Both the position numbers and the translations under genes were made by a program. Positions 38,251-51,500 of a DNA stretch of 64,000 nt are shown here, in pieces. Numbering within the stretch: position 1 is the stretch's first letter; each line of letters begins with the position of its first letter. Source of the stretch: Schistosoma haematobium (Eukaryota; Platyhelminthes; Trematoda; Strigeidida; Schistosomatidae); NCBI RefSeq assembly GCF_000699445.3, contig NC_067200.1, positions 17,118,510 through 17,182,509 on the forward strand, in the 5' to 3' direction. Under the pieces are notes generated by a model that was not told the origin of the DNA, did not search any database, and saw only the letters and a program-made list of their open reading frames with translations.

Positions 38251-38579
38251 AAGGTATGATTACTCAGTCTAATTTTCTTTTATTAAGGTATTTGTTAAGC
38301 AAGAGTATTTTAATACGTTAAAGAAAATAAGTGTACAAAAAGTATGAGTGGACATACAATTGACAATGGAGGCGATTCACAAAGGAGCTGAGAGTATGGA
38401 ATTATGTGTGGTTATAAAATATAGTGCTAAAAACAGTATTGTGATATGCAATTGACTATCTTCTTTTTTTATCGAAGTTATTGGAGCCCTTTTCATTTTT
38501 TGGGAGTTTTTTTCTCTTTTTTTAGGTATCGTAGGGTCTTGAGTAGGCTTAGTATATAAGCGACTTATCTAGTTTGCTT

Positions 38580-40130
38580 GTAATAGGATTACTGGGTAGG
38601 AAGTGAAACCAATTCAACGTTCGTAACGCGATTAAAGGGGTATTTTGCATGATAAATCAGCATTAAAACCTTAAGTTCGTGACATCCCACTAAACCTTAA
38701 GGAGCCGTAATTAAACAAAATGTTCTGCCTTACAGACATGGGTGGATTGAAATTATCTTCCCACCATCATGGTTACTGGTCGGTAACGCCACCCTCTCTC
38801 CTTTTGTGATGCTAGGCTCTCTTACGTTTGTGGTAATTATGAATACTGCTTTAATCAAAGCCCATAGTTGGAATACACTGTCTCTACTATTTCCATGTTA
38901 CAAGCAAAGCAGATAGTTAAAAAGTTTGTTTTATGAGTAAGATGTCCATATAGTATATCACACTGCTATGAAGATAACTAATGGTTTAGAGAAGTAAAGA
39001 CTAATAGCAAATCAAAGGATATGAGAGGGTATAAAATTGCAGAAAAGAAAAAAAGATTTTGGTGTAAGAAAAATAAAACATTGAGAAACTCACAAGACTT
39101 TGTGGCCAAATTTTGAGCTTTGTATGATCGGCCTTAGTAGATCAACATCCATAAGATTAGTGAGTTTTCTGTCAATTTGCAACAGAAAAAAAAGAGGCAT
39201 GACTTTTAGGAAGAATAATGTACATTTAACCTGTAGAGAGATTTGGGAAATGAAAGTGAGGGTTTGGAGCATAAGGCCATGATTAATAAACAATTAATAG
39301 TAGGAAAGGATAGGCCATATATTCTGTGGTTTGGTTATATTCATATTAATAACAGTCGGGCTCGTTATATTCTTGTTCTGTCTAGATACTAGGCGGTCCG
39401 TAATAAAGTGCCTCATTGGTGAGCGGGAGTTCAAAGAAAGGTTGAAGCTCTTTAGAGTCTAGAAATAGGGTTATTAGCTTTTTGAAACTGGTAAACGTAT
39501 CACAGTTACGGATAGGTATTGGCAGCCTGTTCCACAATAAACTGTACCGTGCTGTAAAAAACTTACAACGCATTTGCTTTTGGTGTTTCACGGTAAGTAA
39601 TGTATGTGCGTTGTTTCTAAGTCTATAGGCTGGGTCGTGGGTTATAGTCGGGCAGGAGTCTTCTTAATTTTGGGAATGATATGTGTAGTCTTCTAGGCTA
39701 TGAGGCAACATGCTGTAAAGTGTGACAACGCAAATTGTTTGGGAAGTAGGACACACATACAATCAGTTACACTCTTTAGCATGCTGGCCGGAATACCATC
39801 TGGTCGATCCATGATGGAGTGTTTCAGTGTGCCAACTGCCTTAGAAATATTCTGTGCATTGACGTTTACATTAGTAATTCACAGGAAGGTACTGGGATCG
39901 GCTCTGATTCATCTAGTTTATTTTCGTGGGTAATGAGGGACAAAGTGTTCAATGAATAACTACGTAATAAGTTTAGTATCTTCGTATACCTGTTTGTCCC
40001 TAATAAATACGTTTCCTCCTTCTGATGTAATACTTTCGATTTTATTTTAAAGGAGTTTGATAAGTGCAGAGGAGTCATTATTGAGTTCCTGCTTGACTTT
40101 TTATGTACATATTGCCTTTGCATGGACAAA
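38580..40130 (-). mobile_element. CR1-like LINE, second family, internally deleted copy
   Basis: On -, 40130-39870 holds the linker (SNSFKIKSKVLHQ, ILNLLRSYSLN), and about 39830-39690 the fingers motif MDRPDGIPASML. 39591-39382 holds the C-terminal block FFTARYSLLWNRLPIPIRN, then the 3' UTR runs to 38580. The RT palm (motifs A to C) is missing between the last two blocks, so this copy carries an internal deletion. Confidence 0.65.
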
Positions 40131-40154
40131 GGAGGAAAAGTCATAAAAGTTGTG

Positions 40155-40505
40155 GAATGGAGTACAATGCCCTTGGCCCCCAAATGCACTTGTACGTCCT
40201 TCTTACGGCTGGGGCGTTGTTTACGAAATTGAGGGGACAAAAAGCGAATATCCGACCGGTGGATCAGGAAGATCCGCCTACAGATTCGGAAAACCCTGAT
40301 TCCAAACCAACGGTGCACATGGACCCCAGGACCTTGAGAGAAAAAGTGGCCCATGAACTTATTGTTGGTCACCTGATATCATGGGACCGTATCTCCTCAT
40401 GCTGCTCTATTGCCTTGTGGATTAGACCTTTAGGTCAAAGGCTCGAAGTGTGGGGCCCCCAGAAAACCGTCTGGTTCGGCTCAAGGACCCACACAGTATC
40501 CCAGC
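40155..40505 (-). repeat. GC-richer dispersed repeat, copy 2 (inverted)
   Basis: Reverse complement matches 18525-18925 over several blocks (TTGGTTTGGAATCAGGGTTT, CTCAATTTCGTAAACAAC). A 138-codon open frame on + (40103-40519) is the antisense of this repeat and not a gene. Confidence 0.65.
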
Positions 40506-40679
40506 CCAGACACAAATGAAGTTATTTCTGTGGTGCTTATCTGTTTGATATCCGTTTATGACAATATTTATGTATTCAAAAAGAGTAATAAATAAGTAAA
40601 CTTGCGTTGGTGTGAACATGAGGTGGATTTGATGCACATAAATGAAAGTAGTCATGACTGTTGATGGAGTTTTTTTCTC

Positions 40680-41085
40680 TGGCCTGGATGGTTTGGTCGT
40701 GGAGCTTCCATTGTTCTTCTGAACGACATTATCAATACAAACTTAAGATAGAAGTGAAGCACTCAAAATTCTCCATATAGGTTTCGCAACTTGTCCTGTA
40801 CACCTCGATAATGATTGGTTCTTGTCGACTTTAAATTTGTAGTTGTTTACTTCTTTGTCTCGGTTGTCTTCCATTGGTTTGATTTTCGTTCCAATGTTTG
40901 TGCACAAACTTCCTGGTTTGTTGATAAATTTGATCAATTGCAATGTGCTTGTTGATTGCTGATTGACATGAGTGTGAGACTGACTGTTGTTAATTAGGGA
41001 GCCATTTTTATGTGGTGGGTTGGTACTGAAGGACGTGGAAAGTTTCCTTTCCAATTGGGATCCTCGGCAATGAAGACAAGGTATG
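40680..41085 (-). other. Unassigned repeat-like block with a 123-codon frame
   Basis: The 41114-40743 frame includes CGYGPM and PCLHCRGSQ near its start, vaguely like a Cys-rich ORF1 start of a LINE, but it overlaps the adjacent 414-bp repeat. I do not recognise it and suspect repeat-derived sequence. Confidence 0.25.
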
Positions 41086-41495
41086 TGTAGTGGCATTGGA
41101 CCATAACCACACAATCTTCAAAGCTGAACACAAGACTACTCAGAAAATAGATATTCAATACTTAACACGGAGAAATACCTAACAATGGAGGAGGCGCGAA
41201 CAATGAGTTGAATGTACTGGAGTTGATCGAGTGGCATGGCTCGGCCATGCAGGCGTGGTCCATCTGAATGTTACCTTATATCTTCTATTCATATTAAATA
41301 TATTGTTCTTTCTCTAGCCTAATCTTGTTCTACATCATGTATTGGTAATTGATACGATACAGTGAGTTGTTGTAGTCGATGGCGTGACTTCCACGTAAGA
41401 TCTTATAGGTTAGGCAGTTATATCATGACAAATCTATAAATTTAAGATTAGGTCTATTATTAAAGCATTACTAATATCATAGTAGACCATAGTTC
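41086..41495. repeat. 414-bp repeat (TGTAG...CTACA), copy A
   Basis: Starts TGTAGTGGCATTGGACCATA. It is more diverged than copies B and C and lacks the last four bases because copy B begins directly after GTTC. It contains the palindrome-rich CATGGCTCGGCCATGCAGG. Ends of this kind suggest a solo LTR or a short DNA element. No target duplication is evident. Confidence 0.75.
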
Positions 41496-41909
41496 TGTAG
41501 TGGCATTGAACAATAACCGCACAATCCACAAAGCTAAACACGAGACTACTCAAAAAATAGATATTCAATATTTAACGCGGATAAATACCTAACAATGGAG
41601 AAGGCGGGAACAATGAATTGAATGGACTGGAGTTGATCGGGTGGCATGGCCTGGCCATGCAGGCGTGGTCCATCTGAATATTACCTTATATCTTCTATTC
41701 ATATTAAATATATTGTTCCTTCTCTAGCCTAACCTTGTTCTACATCATGTATTGGTAATTGATACGATACAGTGAGTTGTTGTAGTCGATGATGTGACTT
41801 CCACGTAAGATCTTATAGATTAGGCAGTTATATCATGACAAATCTACAATTTTAGGATTAGGTCTATTATTAGAGCAGTACTAATATCATAGTAGACCAT
41901 AGTTCTACA
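41496..41909. repeat. 414-bp repeat, copy B
   Basis: Directly abuts copy A in the same orientation. Runs TGTAGTGGCATTGAAC to CCATAGTTCTACA. Nearly identical to copy C: I noticed only a few substitutions over 414 bp, for example CACAATCC against CACGATCC. Confidence 0.8.
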
Positions 41910-44729
41910 TTGGTAAGCCCGACTAAAGAAACGCAACCTATTACAAATAATCCTTATTTCCACTCTAACTTTCTCGATCGATTTTATATTTATGTTAACG
42001 CAGTATTCTAATGGTCCTGTGATTAATGCTCACAAGTATTATCATAAGGTTATATTGATTAGCTCTCATGACATACTAGCTCAAGCGATAATAAAAACTG
42101 GTCGCCTATATTAAGTAATTAGCTTTGATGGTTCGTTGACAAGCTATAATAGCATTTGCATGCTTCAGCGACATAGTCTTGTTTAAACATCAAGCTTTAG
42201 CAAATATGACCTGTAAATAGTGTAAATATACATTGACTAACAATGCAATCAAGGACTAAATAGTTGTCTCGATCTAGTTCTCAGTGTTCCTTCACTTAAC
42301 ACATCATCCTGTTTTAAACTATGCACTATCCTGTAATATCTTTTCTTCCGACCACTGCCTGCCTAATTTCATATTCTCGAGTTCCATTGCCAAACAACAA
42401 GGATGACACTTCTCCAAAAACATACGGTGAGTTTCAGCTATAAGTTTTCTGCAATCATAAAGTCATTTTTAGATAACTCGTTCAATGACAACCGCACAAT
42501 TATCTGGATTTATTCAATTGTTCTGTTCCGAGCGAGTGGCAAAAACCTCAACAGCATCACGCACCCTGGAATTAATTGCCATACTGCATGTTTTATTCTG
42601 GATGCTTTTGGATCATTGCTACTCCTCACGAATGGCGTTATATATGTCGTCCACTGAATAATCTAATTTTCAAAAATAATCCAGGCGAGTTCAACTATTT
42701 TACTTAATGATTTTTTCACTTAACATGTATATATTTTCCAGTTACTTCTGCCACATATTTGTAATTGTCCCTAGGTTAAATGCACTAACTTTTGGAAAAT
42801 TTATAATTCTTCATATTCCTGCCTGAAGTTTCACAAGCAGTCTAAACTTTAAAATTATTTTCTGGTCATGTTCATTATTTTTAAATCGTCATATACGTCA
42901 ACAACCTGCATGTTAACCTGGCCCATACATACGTTACACTATATCTCCATGTCTTCTAAATTTAGAAATCATCTGGATCGCCTTTAACATTTATCAATAA
43001 ACCCATCATAGTCGTTGTTGCTAATCGTATTTGGATTTATGGATTAGTTTATCATATTAGCAGCCTAAAATGCGAACATAGTTTAAATAATAAGATTAAA
43101 AATTTAGGTACTATCAACTGCACTAGTAAAATAACTAAATCCCCAGGTAGCTGTTGGCTAAATAAACGTTTAAAATCAAAACTCCGTAGCCTACTAGAAT
43201 TAACACTAAACGAATATTTCTGGATTGACATTTATAATTAAATTAGGCGTCTCGGATTCTTTAACGTTATAAATTTCTGATGATTTCGAATCACCTAAAG
43301 CAACAATACCTATTTTTCCACTGACTAATCCTCAATCAACACTATAACTAGTTAAATTTAATAGTTTCAGGATATCATCATAAAGCATTGTCATAACTTG
43401 ACAATCACGTAATGTGATTGATAATATTGATGAAACTATTAACAAAATCGGTCAGCAAATTGACTTATAATTATCGCTAGTGTTGTTTTTCAATTATCTT
43501 CATTCACTACAGATGATTACAGTATGTTTCTCTATCAGTTGCTCATTCAGTAAATATCTCAAAACCTTGTCAGTCTAATTGATGGTTTAGCGACACAATC
43601 ATGCATGCAAATATTCAGTATAAGCAGTCGAGCAAATCTCCTGCAAACTGAAAACATCAATGTCGAATTTACCCCAACACTGACTAAGGTTCAAGCCATT
43701 ATCATAGACATGAGTTGGGAGTGTACTCCCCTTGGTTACAACTTATGTTCTCCCTGATAATCACATGAGCATCACTCACTATTAATCATCTTGTAAAAAC
43801 TTATTTAGCCAAATACATCTTGCAGCACCACATCACCTAGTAATGTGACACATAAGCTGATTTCAATAACTTATAACCACTATATCTCAATTAAATCGTA
43901 TTCCGCCTTATGATAAACTGCATACTTGCAACTAACTTGTATGCGTCATCAGCCGTCAGGTATAAATATGTATAAATAGACTATGGCAACTCAGAACATT
44001 GAGTCTAGAGTATGTCTCTTACGAATACACTCATGTTTAGCGACTTGTTCTTAGCTATCTGTCCTAAACTCATAATTATCACTTACGTATTTAAATTTTA
44101 TTTTGATAACCATTCATGTGTATTAGTAGTATTACTAAATTCTATCACGGTCAAATAAAAATGAGGTTGAGAAAATCTCCCCGTAACTAAATAAACCGTA
44201 TCAAACTAACTGGAACACTAGTTGGAATTCTTCTCCACGGTAATACTTTTGTTCTTTCAGTTAGCCTACTAATACAAATGCAATTGAAAATCAACTCATG
44301 GACAACTTATTAGCATGAACGTTATTTGATCTTATAATTTAAACCGAAACTAATACCAATATCAACATTTCTACAATATTAATTGCTTTTAATATTTCGA
44401 AACACAAAATACTTACTACCTATACGTCAAGTTACTAACCAACGGCTATTAACACGCATCACGTTATTATTATTATTGTAATCCCATTTTTTATAGCTCA
44501 AATAATCTTCACCCACATTTTCATTTTAAGCGTGTTAAGCATGAAGGCAGATATTTTAAAAATTATTACATGTATTTCCCGACCAGATGCTGCTGCATTC
44601 TTTTTGATTTACCTTTCAGCTTATCAGTACCCCGGGGGATTCCTCCTAGTCTTGGTAACCTTCGGCGCACGACGATCCCATCCAATTCGGTATCGAACCA
44701 ACATCACGTTGATTCTGGTGGGAGAGTAG
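41910..44729. other. AT-rich stretch without recognised genes
   Basis: Open frames at 42403-42657 and 44532-44729 (+) have no recognisable domain. TTATTATTATTATTG at 44464 looks like a retroelement tail. The 44620-44729 piece before copy C is less AT-rich and may be repeat-derived. Confidence 0.4.
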
Positions 44730-45143
44730 TGTAGTGGCATTGAACAATAACCGCACGATCCACAAAGCTAAACACGAGACTACTCAAAAAATAGATATTC
44801 AATATTTAACGCGGATAAATACCTAACAATGGAGAAGGCGGGAACAATGAATTGAATGGACTGGAGTTGATCGGATGGCATGGCCTGGCCATGCAGGCGT
44901 GGTCCATCTGAATATTACCTTATATCTTCTATTCATATTAAATATATTGTTCCTTCTCTAGCCTAACCTTGTTCTACATCATGTATTGGTAATTGATACG
45001 ATACAGTGAGTTGTTGTAGTCGATGATGTGACTTCCACGTAAGATCTTATAGATTAGGCAGTTATATCATGACAAATCTACAATTTTAGGATTAGGTCTA
45101 TTATTAGAGCAGTACTAATATCATAGTAGACCATAGTTCTACA
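44730..45143. repeat. 414-bp repeat, copy C
   Basis: Same length, orientation and ends as copy B, about 2.8 kb away. It is followed by an extra GTTCTACA, a partial repeat of its own end. High similarity to B implies recent movement or duplication. Confidence 0.8.
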
Positions 45144-45179
45144 GTTCTACATATGTTCTGCGAAACCTATTTTTACCAT

Positions 45180-46050
45180 ACCTTTTAGTGATTTTAGAGT
45201 TTGAGGAGTGAGTGGAGTGATCAGTACTCTGATAGTTTTGTTAGTCTATGCGTAAAAAGCGTTGTTGCGCTCTAGTCTACCATCAGTTTCGCTACTTAGA
45301 AGTGTTGACGGCGATTTATATGGTATCAACGAGGAGAACCTGTTCACTGTAGTTGCAATACCCAGAGAACGATTGGGTTGAATCTTAGGTACTTCCATAG
45401 TTGGCATCGTGGATTTTGTTGCCCCACCCCTTTTGCAGGGCTAGAAAGTTTCTTTGTCTCCGTGAAATGAATTCAGGTTCATTAGAGTCATCTTGTGTAC
45501 TACCTTCGGGAGGAAAAGTTTTCAGGTGAAGAGGTTTAGTGGGTGTGTGCCGTCAAAAGGCTCAAATGTAAGTGCTTTACTACGCAAATATCCGGGATCG
45601 GAAATGCTTTACTTTTTTTAGTGGCAGTTGGAATCCGTATCTTATTCAACGATTTCTGATCTGAGGACTTACCTGGATCTACAAACTGACCTGCCGTATA
45701 TGAAGTGACATCATGCTTATTGTTCATGAGCTCTAAACCATTTAATGTGTTGCAAACTGTTTGCAGTTGGTTATTTGCTGTAACACTATCATGCAATTCT
45801 ATCGCTTCACGTATCGCCATACGACGTTGACAGGGAATTAGGTCTGGAGTGACTTTTATGCTCTTGTATGGAATATATGAGCTAATAGTTTTGCTCGAAT
45901 CAATAAAATGTTTAGCGTCGTTACTGGTTCTTAAACTTTGGATCTTCAAAAGATACCCATCCTTCATGGGTGACCGAATTTCCTCATTCCTATAATCATC
46001 CCTATCTAGACAGCGCACATTCGACATGAAGGTTTATATGGTCACGAATC
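45180..46050 (-). pseudogene. LINE ORF1-like remnant
   Basis: The 46027-45536 frame (163 codons) has blocks VRCLDRDDYRNEEIRSPM, LLKIQSLRTSNDAKHF and PCQRRMAIREAIELHD, resembling the RNA-binding ORF1 of schistosome CR1-type LINEs (recalled). The flanking part down to 45180 is open only in pieces. No intact ORF2 follows in this orientation. Confidence 0.5.
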
Positions 46051-46351
46051 ACTGTTATTCCGTTGTCTCCAAGCCCCCTTCTTTTGAAATAAGCCGGACG
46101 ATGACACGACTGCGAAACGATGTTTTTAAAATGGAAGTCATTAAGCCTGAAGTTTTTATAACTCCACAAATATCTTGACTTTTCTACAATGATGGAGCAC
46201 TAGCATAAACTGTAAATGTCCCTTACTAAGTAGCTGGAGCCAGTAGTTTGAGTTCCAATAGCGAAAACAAACGACATAATGAAATGGTGAGTTAAGATAG
46301 GTAAAAAATGGATGCGGAATGTTGTGACGAACATTATAATTTGAAAAAATT

Positions 46352-46560
46352 TGTAGTTACATTGGTCCTAACCACACAATCTTCAAAGCTAATCAATGTG
46401 AAAATTCATATTCGAACACGGAGAGGTCAACAATGGAGAAGGTGGGAACAATGGATCCATTCAATAGGATGACATGGCCCAGCCTTTCAGGCGTGGTCAT
46501 TCTTATGTAACTTATGTTTTCTTTTCATAATAAACATATCGCTCTAATCCAGCGATAATA
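46352..46560. repeat. 414-bp repeat family, diverged partial copy D
   Basis: TGTAGTTACATTGGTCCTAA, CAATGGAGAAGGTGGGAACA and CAGGCGTGGTC match the first half of copies A-C with many changes and deletions. Confidence 0.6.
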
Positions 46561-46659
46561 TAATAATACATTTCTGCAAGGGCAGGTACACGCTATTTTT
46601 AAAGCCATAAGATACCTGTTTATTTACACAAGGCCCATACAGTTAAAAAGGCAATGAAG

Positions 46660-48225
46660 CTCACGCGTTTCAAAACTAAAAACATAATTTACTTATATAT
46701 GAACACAGCGAGTTTACCCAGTAAAATGGATGACCGCTTGAACTCAGTAATGATAATAATACTCATCTGATAGGAATATCTGAAACATGTGTATCTTCTC
46801 AGTTAACGGAACAGGAGCTGGTAATACTCGGGATGACTTTGTTTCGCAACGACAGGAAAAGTGAAATGGAGGGCAGAGTGGCCTTGTACCTATGATCTTA
46901 CTTGGAGGTACATCAAGTGCACAACCAAGAGTCTTGATGATTCCATATGGTGATCTGTGGGATTGTCTACCACCCCTAGGTGTCTAATTGTAATCATCCA
47001 GAGGAAGCACATTGCTGACATTTGGCACGACAATCGTATAACGGACGGATTTTCCAGCCCTACTCGTCTCTTGTCCACGCATATCCTGATTCTAAAAGAC
47101 TTCAATCCCCATAAAGTCAGATTCGCGGAACCTACGTACATTGGAGGTGAAAACTCTACTGGATCTCGGTGCTTCAACCCCACTGAAGAATTAGGATTAC
47201 TCTAAGATGTCAAGTTAGCAACCTGTTGAAGAAGCACTCAGACGCCATAGCTCTTAGACAACATGTTTACAAACGGAAAATTCCCAATTCACAACCCCTA
47301 AATCCTGGCTCTTCTGGTGAAAAGCGATCACATCGAAATATCCTTCAGTTATATCAGCAAAACTGAGCTAGGATATCTTACCTAAAGCAGGCACTGGATG
47401 TGTCAGTTGCATGTGACAGCTCTACAGGACAATCTGCAGCAGGTGGACCGGTAAGCTCACCATCAGCTTGGTGTGAATGCCTAGTGGGATTTCCTACTGC
47501 AAACGATCTTATTTGCTACAAAGTAGTCTGTTCTGCAAACCGTCCCCGAAATCTACAAGTAACCTACAGTTATCAAACATCGCGCTCTTAGTTTGCTAAG
47601 CCGCGAAAGGGGCTACAGGGCGGAATGCAGATGAACTGGTAGCAACAGCGCATACAGGCAGTTAAAATATGTAAGGAACATATGCAAAACGGTAGGCTTC
47701 ATTACCAGATAAATCTTATCGATAAATTTATCTTCAATCCGAAAAGTTTAATTCGTCATGCAGCCTCTCTTCGACGAACTAGAACCGGAGTTTCTCATTT
47801 AAAACCAACAACGAGGATGATGTCGTCTATCTTCTGGCAAAACAGTACACTCGGACACTTCGCCTGACCCATGCAACTATATTGATGAAAGCTTCACCTA
47901 CAACTACACAGGACTTTCAGAAGTGAAAATGAGCTTTGACTTGGTGTACCGCAAAATGCAGCACTTGAAAAGATACTACTCCTGGCCGGGTAATCGTCCA
48001 TTCTGTTGTACTGAGGGAAGTAGATTCAATCTTAGCAAAACTGTTTGGAGTGATGTTCTCAAATTCGCTAAGCCAAGGCACATTAATAGACAATTGGGAG
48101 CTGGCTCACATCACACCAGTTTTCACGAGAGTCTGACGTAAAAACACCCAAGCTACCGACCGGTAGCACTTTCCTCTATGTATTCAAAAATTATGGTGTT
48201 CTGGTATGAGACTGTCTACACGACA
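46660..48225 (+). mobile_element. Degenerate CR1-like LINE of the 1-10050 family
   Basis: On +, YMNTASLPSKMDDRLNS near 46700 parallels YMKAASLPNKMDEL of the minus-strand copy. The 46957-47205 frame (STTPRCLIVI, RFAEPTYIGGENSTGS, NPTEELGLL) parallels its endonuclease. 47640-47870 matches the linker and 47923-48141 the start of RT (LVYRKMQHLKR). Many stops and frameshifts; 3' truncated near 48225. Confidence 0.75.
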
Positions 48226-48230
48226 TGATG

Positions 48231-48591
48231 AGTCATATAATGAAAGATGAATAATCTTTCGAAGTGTACGGTGGTCCGAAGTCAATATAAAATCAAGACC
48301 TAGTCTAGATTTCGCAGAAGACTAAGGCACAAAAAACACGATGTATTTAGCACTCAGCAATCACAACGAAAGTTATCTAAGAAATCTAAAAATATGAATT
48401 GCAGAGTCGATGAATTTAAACAATATACTAAGAAGAATGGTGTATTTACTAACACAATATCACGGAAACCAGTAAAGATAAATTTTTATCAAGGTTTTAC
48501 AAACAATTACAGCTTTTGGTCTTCGTAACCTTAAATTCGAAACTGGTATCCAAGATACGTTACTGCTGCCTAATTAAAGCTGGGCTGTTCA
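48231..48591. other. Region upstream of the kinase-like gene
   Basis: AT-rich, no gene. An in-frame TAA at 48571-48573 precedes the kinase start by 21 nt. Promoter elements were not identified. Confidence 0.4.
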
Positions 48592-51500
48592 ATGACTTCT
48601 GAAGACTATGCAATGACAAAGTTCGAAGACTATTATTGGTTGGTCGAAGGTTTGGGAAGGTACAAGCTAATCTAAATTAACGTTTAAACATTTATAGAAA
48701 ACCTATTCAGCCACAGTATGCTGTTTAGTCTTAGATAATTTGCTTTTCTACACTCTTTTTAAAATAATGAAACTTTCTACAGATTTAATGGTACTTTTGT
48801 TGCGTTATGCATGGAACGCAGGACAAAAATGTTTTATGCTGTTAAAGTGATACAAAAGAAGGTTACAAAACTCGATTGTCTTAACATTAAACAGTTGACT
48901 TCTCCTGAGAAAAAAAATATAGGCCATTTGTTGAAGCTTGATCATCAAAATGTGGTAGGTGTCTTTAATGAATTTTAAGTAAGGTTTTAGGCGAAGTTGA
49001 AAGAAGTATTTGAAACATCTTTCTCATTGCATATAGTTGTTGAATTCGCAAATGGTGAAGAACTCTTCCGGAGGTATTTTATTTTTCAAGGAGCTCTGTT
49101 AAATCCCGATATTTCTCTTTTGTGGAGCTCCTTATTGGATTACAAATGAATTTAATACAAATATCTGCCCGTTATCATTTATCTCATATACTTTATATAA
49201 TGAGTTTCAGAATATGATCATTAAAACTCTAAACTATCGTCAGAAAAAGAAACATCAGCATTGGCGCAATTATATTTATATTGCTTTAAACTTAAGTTTA
49301 AACTTAAGTCACAATTGTGACTGAATTAGCAGAGTATGTTGCATGGCTTCCTAAGCCTGGATAAAACAGTATTTTTGGTAGATATTGTAGCTAATGATAT
49401 CAACCTGTCACAAACCACTTTTTACCATAGTGATTTATATATTTGTGGATTTTGAGTCGTTATGCTACAAAGCTAACCTGGTCTATAGTAGTCATCTGTA
49501 ATACCTGTCCGCCAAAACGGTTGCAGATTAAGTTCCAATATTAGATATATGTATTGGATCGGAAGACCGACAGTCTGTTTCAGTCGCTTTCCAATGAGCT
49601 TCCGTGGTTATTTAGCCCTTTCTTAAGCATATCAATTGAAGGTGAGAGCACTGCTTCTTTGGGTGGAACATTTCAAGAGTTGACGACTTGGTCTAAAAAC
49701 CCTTATGAAACTGATATTTTACTGGTCTTTGGTTTTAGACGCTCCTGCAATATCCCGTCAATTATTCTGGTTTAGAGGAAAAAAAACTAAGAAGTATGTT
49801 AGGTTCGAAATCATTTACTAGCGTTCTGTACATCTAAACCAGATAATTACATTGTCCATAGTGGGACAAGCTAAAGAGGTCAACTGTCCAATTTTCAAAT
49901 TGATTCAACCTGGTTAGTAACTGTGTGCAACACTATTCGTCTCATCGCAGGGCTCTATTGATATTCATTATTTTATTTCGATACTTTGTTTTAAGAGAAA
50001 GTTACTGTGGATGTTTTAGATATATTTAAGATGCAACTAGTTAAATTTTGATAAAAAGTGTAATTTAAACATAGGAGTTTGAAGTACACAATATATCTAT
50101 TAGATCACAAAAAAGGTGGAACAATTTTTCATTTGAGTTCTTTATCTTTAGTCCTCACAATTTGTGTATATTCCTGAGGGAAGACCAGCAGCTGACTGCC
50201 GAAATTGCAAAAACGTTGCGGTTAAAACATTTTCAGGTACTCTTTGCAGAAATTCCGAATACTTTGGCGTATGACGTCGCTCAATATGCTCGAGAGCTCA
50301 CAACTATGTCAATCGTGTTGTCTAGTAACATCCAGATGATGTTATTCAGTTGCTTGGTAACAGTAACTTGTGTTTTACAGGAAAAGACAATGAAATCGAT
50401 AAGTCGGCACTACTTTTTTATTTTTTCATCGGCTGAAGACAGCTTAAAACTAAGAACGACTGCGAAAAAAGTAGGTGGATGATAGTGAAAGAGTAAATCT
50501 ATGGCAAACTTCAAAATAAATAGTATACCAGTAAGTTTATTAAATATAGGCAGCAATGTGTATGATATGAAAGACGTAAAATAATTAACAACCCAAAATT
50601 TTCAGAATAGTTTGTCACTACTGTCGAAAACAGCTCATTTTCGACCAAACCTAATAAAAGCAGTTACGAACTCTACATACGGGTTTGTATTTTTTTCATT
50701 GTCTGTATTAGGAACTACATCTGACCTGTCTCTATTAGCATATGTGCATTCTGGATGGATCGTCTTGAGAATATCTCTCGATTATAAGTATTTAGTATGT
50801 TTGGACCATGGTCAGGAGTGTAAGTAAGGACGTACATTCGATCCTACTTGAGATTTATCATTCGATTTTACTTGTATCCTAGTGAATCAGTCAACAACCA
50901 GATTCGCTATTCACTCAGGATGCGTGTAGACCAACGAAGGTTGGTCAATTACAGTCCTCATTATCAACATCAACAAAACGCAAAATCTTGTAAGTAACTC
51001 CATGTCTGCTAAACAAGTGGCTGCCTGGACTCAGTATGTTTGTGTATGCCGCATTGACTATTCAGGTAGTAGGTAATGCGTTTGAATCCCAATGCGAATA
51101 ATAACACGTAGATATAGTTACACGTGACTGACTAGTCCCGAATAGAATAAATTGGGGGTCAACTCTATTAATATTGAAGAGATTAAAATCTCATCAATGT
51201 TTATAACGGATCTTGTTCACTCAAAAACTTTAGTATTCAAACTCATGTTATTTCACGCTTGGGAATCTTGGTTGATTTTAACCAATTGTCAACTCTCTTC
51301 TTATTCCTTCTATTTAGACTAACTAAAATGCCTGTGTACAACGAAAAAACGGTTGGTTATTATTTCAGACAAGTGGTTGATGGTATCAGATACTTACATG
51401 AATATGGAATTATTCACAAAAATGTAAAAGTATGTATGATTGTTTTCTAGGCTACTTAGAGTTTTGCCGCCATACATTCAGAGCGACACAAAATGAATTG

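Noticed and set aside
40103..40519. 138-codon + frame as a gene
   Set aside because: It is the antisense of a dispersed repeat shared with 18525-18925.
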